DNA of 64,000 nt from Lutraria lutraria (lineage: Eukaryota; Mollusca; Bivalvia; Venerida; Mactridae). The stretch spans positions 13,846,414 to 13,910,413 of the forward strand of contig OZ026835.1 in assembly GCA_964023205.1 (NCBI GenBank), given 5' to 3'. Under the pieces are notes generated by a model. That model worked only from the letters and a program-made list of their open reading frames with translations. It had not been told where the DNA came from and did not search any database. The position numbers were made by a program, and so were the translations under genes. How positions within the stretch are numbered: the stretch's first letter is position 1; each line of letters begins with the position of its first letter. Positions 58,597 to 64,000 of the stretch are shown one piece after another.

Positions 58597-58639
58597 TATA
58601 TCCCTATAAACTCTTGGTAAAAATGAACATTTCTTGTTC

Positions 58640-58770
58640 ATTGCTATTTATTGTCTCACCAACAGCCAGGATCATTTGGTGACTTCCAGCTTTAACTGTG
58701 GAAGAAGAGCCCTGGTATACACCTGGATAGAATCACTGACCAACCATAAGCTAGGGAAATTGAATGATTA
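58640..58770 (+). repeat. Dispersed repeat 'CCAACAGCCAGGATCATTTG' family, copy 2
   Basis: Matches 27480-27620 and the inverted copy at 49140-49270. Confidence 0.5.
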
Positions 58771-58802
58771 CAACAAGCGTACATGATGCAATTTGTACAT
58801 AC

Positions 58803-58887
58803 CACAAAAATGTTGTTGAAATGCAGGGTCTGGGGCAGGTTTGTCCATATAGAAGGAATTGTGAATCAAACATGATGCTGCAACTAT
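58803..58887 (-). CDS. POLA1: POLA1 exon f: IVAASCLIHNSFYMDKPAP
   Basis: Acceptor GTTTTTAG, donor GTATGT. Encodes IVAASCLIHNSFYMDKPAPD then PAFQQHFC, as in POLA1. The exon ends in phase 1, but the expected next segment (VxxPxDCIFPYxF) was not found before exon g. Confidence 0.85.
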
Positions 58888-59105
58888 CTAAAAACATAAA
58901 ATGATACATTTCTAGTGGTCACAGTAAACTAAACTGAACAATTCACAAAACTAAGACAAAATGTAATTTAGGGTTGTTTAGAAAATTTCAACTTATTAAT
59001 TCATAAATTCATATTAAATTCAAGATTTTCACACAAAAATGTTAAAAAACTGTAAAATAAATATATCATTTTTCATCCATGTACTTCCATATATATTTCA
59101 CAAAC

Positions 59106-59228
59106 CTCATTCTGGTGTGTTTTATTGTTAGGTAGGGTCCTCATGTTTAAGGTCATGATGGTTAATGGTGGAGGGCTGAGATTTTTATCTGAACACACTG
59201 TTACACTGTCTGGACTCGAAACAAATAC
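59106..59228 (-). CDS. POLA1: POLA1 exon e: SPPPLTIMTLNMRTLPNNKTHQNE
   Basis: 41 codons between acceptor TTCCCTAG and donor GTTTGT. Encodes VSSPDSVTVCSDKNLSPPPL then TIMTLNMRTLPNNKTHQNE, the start of the exonuclease-like fold. Intact. Confidence 0.9.
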
Positions 59229-59586
59229 CTAGGGAAGAAAATCATTAAATTACACATAAATGACTATGGCTTGTATATCAAAACAATACTACTGTAACAA
59301 ACCATTGATATCTCTTGAATATTTATTAGGCACCCTATAAAAATGCTTTGAGCATTGGAACAATCAGTTGTTGATCAGAAGAAAGATTTTTGTTAAAGCA
59401 AGGAATACTGCCATTTTTTAAAAGACCCAGTAACACTGAAATCTGCAACATTTGAAGTTTTGAAAAACATTCCTAGTTGGCAATTAGTTTTTTTTTTTTC
59501 AAATTCATTTTTCAGACTGTGAAAACACCAAAATGACTGGTTCTACACCCAGACAATGACAAAAAGGCACAAAAAATTAAAGTTAC

Positions 59587-59624
59587 CTCAAGTTTACACC
59601 AACTCACTGGAGGATTTGTAATCT
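59587..59624 (-). CDS. POLA1: POLA1 exon d: NPPVSWCKLE micro-exon
   Basis: A 38 nt exon between acceptor TTTTGCAG and donor GTAACT. Encodes QITNPPVSWCKLE, matching the family block PxSWCKxE. In phase on both sides. Confidence 0.85.
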
Positions 59625-59898
59625 CTGCAAAACATAAGGGACAAAATTAATTTTTAGCATATATTTTTCAACATACACACTATAGAAAAGCATTTGTCAA
59701 TAATTCAGAAAGGGACAAAAGTTGAATAATATTCAAGCAATGCAAAAAATTTGACATTCAGTCAGACAAACATGATATTTGCAGTCAACTTGAAGAAAAT
59801 TAACAGACCATAACAGATTTTCAAAATATTTATCAGAGTCACTCAGAACACACTATTAAATAAATAAAAAAACAGGTATGGTATAACAGATAACTTAC

Positions 59899-59963
59899 GT
59901 GGACACTTCACATCAAGCCAACCAGGACCCTTCATCTTTCTGTCAATTAGAAATCTCTCTAGG
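59899..59963 (-). CDS. POLA1: POLA1 exon c: LERFLIDRKMKGPGWLDVK
   Basis: Acceptor TTTTCAG, donor GTAAGT. Matches the POLA1 block LExFLxxxKIKGPxWLxV. Intact. Confidence 0.9.
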
Positions 59964-60348
59964 CTGAAAAAAAGACAACAAAGATATTGCGAATCCTTAA
60001 AAACCTATGTGTTCTTTTACAGAAAAATTTAGCCAATCAACTAAGCTTAATTAGAGGGCACATGTTCTCCAGGTTAAAATGCTTCAAAAAGTTGTATCTA
60101 CGACATTTATGCACAACTGCTGATCATTCATGTGATGTAAGCAGTTACTTGTTGAAACATAGTACTTAATAAACATCATTTAAACGACAAACGCAAAAGT
60201 CTGCAATTATTATAATTTGTAAATAAAATCCACTAAAAGATGATAATCCTGCCAGGACATTCATTAAGCATTTTTATGATTTAATTAGAATCTTGATAAA
60301 AGAACATTATCGAGCAATATAAAACACAATTTATGATAGCCTATGTAC

Positions 60349-60422
60349 CTTGAAGTGTTGGTACCAAATAAATGACTGACTGTTTCTCCTTTCAAATCTG
60401 ATGGTAGAGTTGGACCATCAGC
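60349..60422 (-). CDS. POLA1: POLA1 exon b: LPSDLKGETVSHLFGTNTS
   Basis: Acceptor TTTACAG, donor GTACAT. ADGPTLPSDLKGETVSHLFG then TNTS is a highly conserved POLA1 segment. In phase with exon c. Confidence 0.9.
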
Positions 60423-61088
60423 CTGTAAAATGAAGGAAGTATGCCATTAAAAAAGAAAGACTATGGAATCTATCAAAGTACTATTTCACATCAATACAGT
60501 TTTTAATTAATATAGACAGGAAATGCAACAGAAACAAAAAACAGGTTTTTAACAGTTTACTGAGTAGAACCTTCTTCTTACTTTCAGTAAAAGTGACCTT
60601 GACCAAAAACCCAGCATCCTAAAATACAAACCCGAGCTAGGTCTTCATGACAAATTGGTACATATTTGGCAGCAATTGGTCAATGTAAATTAAAGGTAGC
60701 AAACAGACACCAATTGTCTGATCCCACTATCTGATCAAAGATGCAACAGTTACTCTAACTTTGTTAAAAACCTAGGTATAATACTTAATGGCTAAAACGA
60801 CACATATGACGTCTCGAAAAAAAAAAAGCTTTTTATTACAAAGTATGTTTAAGTAACATCACATTTAAGGCATCCTTTTACAAGGTGATTGGACGAGTTG
60901 GAGGCATTAACCAATCAAAAGAACCTTTTCATATATATGCTGAACGTGTGTAATTTTCTGCCCTCAGGCATTTCAATCTGCAAATTCGAAGAAATATCAC
61001 ATTGCTGTTTCTGCAGAGCATCTGGAAGTGCTGAAAACAAGTTACATGGAGATAACATAGAAAGTCATGAATGTAATAGCATGTTTAC

Positions 61089-61150
61089 CGCATATCTTAT
61101 TTTTCAGCAGGTACATCAGCAATCTCAAAGGCATAGTTCTTTGAAATTTT
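61089..61150 (-). pseudogene. POLA1: POLA1 exon a: KNYAFEIADVP, frame lost
   Basis: Reads KISKNYAFEIADVPAEK and then TAA. The last bases before the donor can be read as R-Y-A in another frame, which is what the next exon needs. The 62 nt length leaves phase 2, while exon b needs phase 0. A loss of about 16 nt would explain both the stop and the shift, judged from the usual spacing of this region in the family. Confidence 0.75.
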
Positions 61151-61433
61151 CTGAAGTAGAGAAAGAGTTGTAGTAGGTCACCAAAAACATCTGATTTCTT
61201 ACATTTCGCAGACAAAACAAATACAGGCACGTAAAAAATCAAGAATTTTTTCCAAGTTGCTTGAAATTGGTTTGCTATCAAAAGGCCAAAGCATATAAAT
61301 CTTGACAACAATTAAACCACAATTTTGTTCTCAATGTAAAATGTTGAAAAGTTCGATCATTTAATGTTAATAAATTTATTCAGATCAGTTATACTGTTTG
61401 CATTACTCATTATTGTTCAATCATAATTTATTT

Positions 61434-61616
61434 AACAAGAGCGCCACAAGGTATTGTCTGTTCACCGCCTCAGTGGGATCTATCCACCTATGAAGTTTCA
61501 TGTTGCTACCTCTTACAGTTTCTGAGTTATGACCTATATTAAAGTTTTTGTACAGACGCAGACAATGCAGTGATCACACTAGCTCAACTTTTCTTTGAAA
61601 ACAGCCGAGCTAAAAA
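61434..61616 (+). mobile_element. AACAAGAG...GAGCTAAAA element, minimal copy
   Basis: Starts AACAAGAGCGCCACAAGG and ends GCCGAGCTAAAAA after an imperfect hairpin. It has no tandem core. It shows that short internally deleted members exist. Confidence 0.55.
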
Positions 61617-61619
61617 TGG

Positions 61620-62100
61620 TCAGTCATAGACTTTATATTGTTTTATATTTTTCTAATCAATCGTATATTATTATAACACAAATGAGCAATTTGTATTTTA
61701 CAACAGAGTAAAATAAGATCAAATTGTACAGTTTATAACCTAAGTATGATAGTGATTGTTTAACTGAACTTAATTAACTGATGTATTAAATAGACACAAA
61801 ACATCAAGGAGTTTGTGAGTTTTTTATCTTATAAGTTATACAGGGCATAGTAATGAAATATCCCAAGTCTTACAGTTTAAACATTTTTTATATCAATCAT
61901 ATAGTAAATTCAGTGAATTAAAATAGTAAATCAAATTACGAAAGTAGTTTCAACAGGTAAAAGCATACAGGCGATCAATAACAGATTTCATTCATTTTCA
62001 TTCAGATTCTATAAATTATAAATGATAGCAGTTAATTTTCAAGACCAGGTATAGAGTAAAACTTCATAATTATATGCATATAGAACAATAGAACAAACAT
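61620..62100. other. No gene seen
   Basis: AT-rich sequence between the POLA1 fragment and the VPS13-like exons. Confidence 0.35.
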
Positions 62101-62102
62101 AC

Positions 62103-62202
62103 CCATCTTTCTGTTTATAATAATCTTCAGTCCATTTATCCTTGGTCAAGTTATACAGTTCTAGTAATGTACTTGTTACATTAATGTTCAACACATCAGG
62201 AG
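62103..62202 (-). CDS. VPS13-like exon (downstream of the pair)
   Basis: Acceptor TGTTACAG, donor GTATGT. With the codon shared from the previous exon it reads APDVLNINVTSTLLELYNLT then KDKWTEDYYKQKDG. The LNINVTSTLL pattern recalls the VPS13 repeat that begins LNxNxT. VPS13 proteins are bridge-like lipid transporters at membrane contact sites. The family call is by eye and tentative. Confidence 0.5.
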
Positions 62203-62271
62203 CTGTAACACAATCAGACTTTATCAATTATTGAAACAACGACTGAAAAGACTGGATTTCAAAGACATGTA

Positions 62272-63373
62272 CAGTAAAACCCCGATTATTCGAACTCGGA
62301 TTACCCGAAAACCTGGTCTTATCTGAAATGAAATTTTGGTCCCGAATTTCCCTCTATATATTTCAATGTAAATAAACCTCGATTATCCAAATCGTCTAAT
62401 CCAAATACCATGGCTTATCCGAAGTGATAAACAGGTCCCCACAATCATCCGAACGCGTATTTTCGCACCTATTATCCGAAGTCGACAATTAACTCTGATC
62501 GATCAGACAAGTTCATTGTAGGATTTCTTTAACGTGTCAAAAGGTGTGAACAACAAATTATCAAACCACTGTGGACAAAGGATTGTTTGTTTGGATCATT
62601 GTTTGCAGTAATGGGAACAAAATTAGCCTACCTATTATGATACGGACTTGGTTAGATCATTGACCTTTTATTTTTTGCTTGATTTATGAATTGCATCATA
62701 ATTTCACTTCGCAACCAACATTAAAAATGTTCATTTTATTTTTCGAAAATTGTTAAATTGACAAACAATACACATGAACAATACAAATTACTGGCGCTCG
62801 ATTTCAAAATCATTCCATTTTCGGAAAATGAATACAAACAAGATAAACTAAGATATCTTAGGACGACAACGATTTGTGTGACGCTCGTATAAAGTGTTTG
62901 TGACTGTAGCAATAAAATGAAACTTCACGTTGGATTTTCTGTTGGTAATTTATTTAAACAGTGTGCTTATTCTATACCACGTGTATATTTCATTTAACGA
63001 TTTCATTTTATCGACGGATTAATGTGCTTTGTAACATGACATGTGCTACCGTTTGGGTATTCATTTGTATTCGTAGTTTCACTTTGGTTTCCTCATGACT
63101 TTGAATAATGGTACAAACTACTCATACATTTGTCTTTACGTTAAACATACACATGTTTATCGTAAAATGTATTTTTTCGTAAATAAAATATAAAATATTA
63201 CACATTAACTTTGTTGTTATTATATCTATACGTGTACGCTATATATATGGGAGTGATCTCCCTTAATTTTCATGCAATTGCCTAGATTTCCCTTACCCTG
63301 GATTATCCGAAACCCCGGATTATCCGAAGTAATGTTTCGGTCCCGACGACTTCAGATAATCAGGGTTTTACTG
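62272..63373. mobile_element. Pogo/Tigger-type DNA element (non-autonomous)
   Basis: Left end CAGTAAAACCCCGATTATTC and right end GATAATCAGGGTTTTACTG lie between TA dinucleotides (62270-62271 and 63374-63375). Sub-terminal GGATTATCCGAA repeats are present. Same family as 33153-34060. No transposase. Confidence 0.9.
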
Positions 63374-63529
63374 TACATTAATTACCCAGATTCCAGTACC
63401 TCCTCAATAAGATATTGTAATGTATCATTGAACAAAGTGTACATACATAGTACATACAGCTCAAGTATCAAGCACTGATTCATTTAAAAAAATACAAGAA
63501 AAAGGTACAAGAAGTTTCATGTTTATTTG

Positions 63530-63680
63530 TTTGTTTGAGTTTTGCGCCCTTTTTCAACAGTCAAGAGTGATATGAGACAGACAGTTCACCTAACCATCGT
63601 TCCTGGGAGAAACCAGTACTAGACTCCCATCCTCAGTTAGCAACTGCCTATTTTCTCACATGAAGAGTTCATGTCCAACA
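63530..63680. repeat. SINE-like repeat of the 'CAGAGGTGGAGGAC' family, copy 4
   Basis: Begins TTTGTTTGAGTTTTGCGCCC. It then has AGTTCACCTAACCATCGTTC and 'CACATGAAGAG', matching 20360-20500. Confidence 0.55.
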
Positions 63681-63719
63681 GATTGTAAAGTAGAAAGTTA
63701 ATGAGAAAACTAAGACTAC

Positions 63720-63781
63720 CTGATATTTCTATTGCCAGTTTCTTCTCAGGTAATGTGTAGTTTTTCCACTGAGCATAACAT
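63720..63781 (-). CDS. VPS13-like exon (upstream of the pair)
   Basis: Acceptor ATTTTAG, donor GTAGTC. Reads CYAQWKNYTLPEKKLAIEIS, and its phase joins exactly to 62103-62202. VPS13 proteins have a W...KLxIxI segment just before the LNxNxT block, which supports pairing the two exons. A pogo element fills the intron between them. Confidence 0.5.
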
Positions 63782-64000
63782 CTAAAATAACAATTAAACT
63801 GTAGTTTAGGAACTGAAATGAACTACACGGATAACGTCTGAATAAAATATTTTATTGAAGTATTATCCTTGCAGATTACATCCAGAATTTTGTTTTTAAA
63901 TTTCTTTAAGTTACACAACATCAACTGAAGTTTACATACCTGTACCATCAATATTTAATGGTTAATGAAGTTCCAATGAGCATAATTTTATGTTGACACT

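Overview
The window is eukaryotic genomic DNA: AT-rich, with short exons bounded by GT/AG splice sites, introns of a few hundred bases to several kilobases, and many decayed transposable elements. The repeat style points to a mollusc, most likely a bivalve. The signs are elements that start AACAAGAGGGCC and end GAGCTAAAA, arrays of about 160 bp units, and tRNA-Ala-type SINEs. This taxonomic call is inference from repeat style and was not tested by a search.

Layout. 1-6690 is a tandem array of three units of about 2.16 kb, each with 470 bp sub-repeats and a minus-strand fragment of non-LTR reverse transcriptase. 6.7-18.1 kb is gene-poor and holds a decayed mariner, foldback elements and SINEs. 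18.8-30.1 kb carries eleven minus-strand exons of an ABCC transporter, closest by eye to the sulfonylurea-receptor type (ABCC8/9). They run from Walker B of the first nucleotide-binding domain into the second transmembrane domain. Two of the exons are disabled. 30-38.2 kb is almost entirely transposons, several with intact target-site duplications. 38.6 kb has one isolated membrane-spanning exon, next to a LINE endonuclease fragment. About 40.03-46.67 kb is a large cut-and-paste transposon encoding a zinc-finger, DDE and SWIM transposase that is now frameshifted. 46.9-61.2 kb holds sixteen minus-strand exons of the catalytic subunit of DNA polymerase alpha (POLA1). The fragment stops after polymerase motif B, before the exon that would carry the YGDTDS motif. 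62.1-63.8 kb has two exons that look like VPS13.

How it fits together. All recognisable host-gene exons are on the minus strand, and every gene is incomplete. The ABCC and POLA1 fragments keep nearly perfect splice phase from exon to exon, yet each carries stop codons, frameshifts or a lost splice acceptor. The simplest reading is a block of partial, decaying gene copies (a duplicated segment or a mosaic) heavily invaded by DNA transposons. An assembly with residual errors, or real genes whose missing exons lie outside the window, cannot be excluded.

The transposon record is unusually legible. Three hAT elements have perfect 8 bp target-site duplications, one PIF/Harbinger-type element has TTA duplications, and four pogo/Tigger-type elements lie between TA dinucleotides. 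The three hAT elements share an internal module although their terminal repeats differ. No CRISPR array, operon or prokaryotic feature is present.
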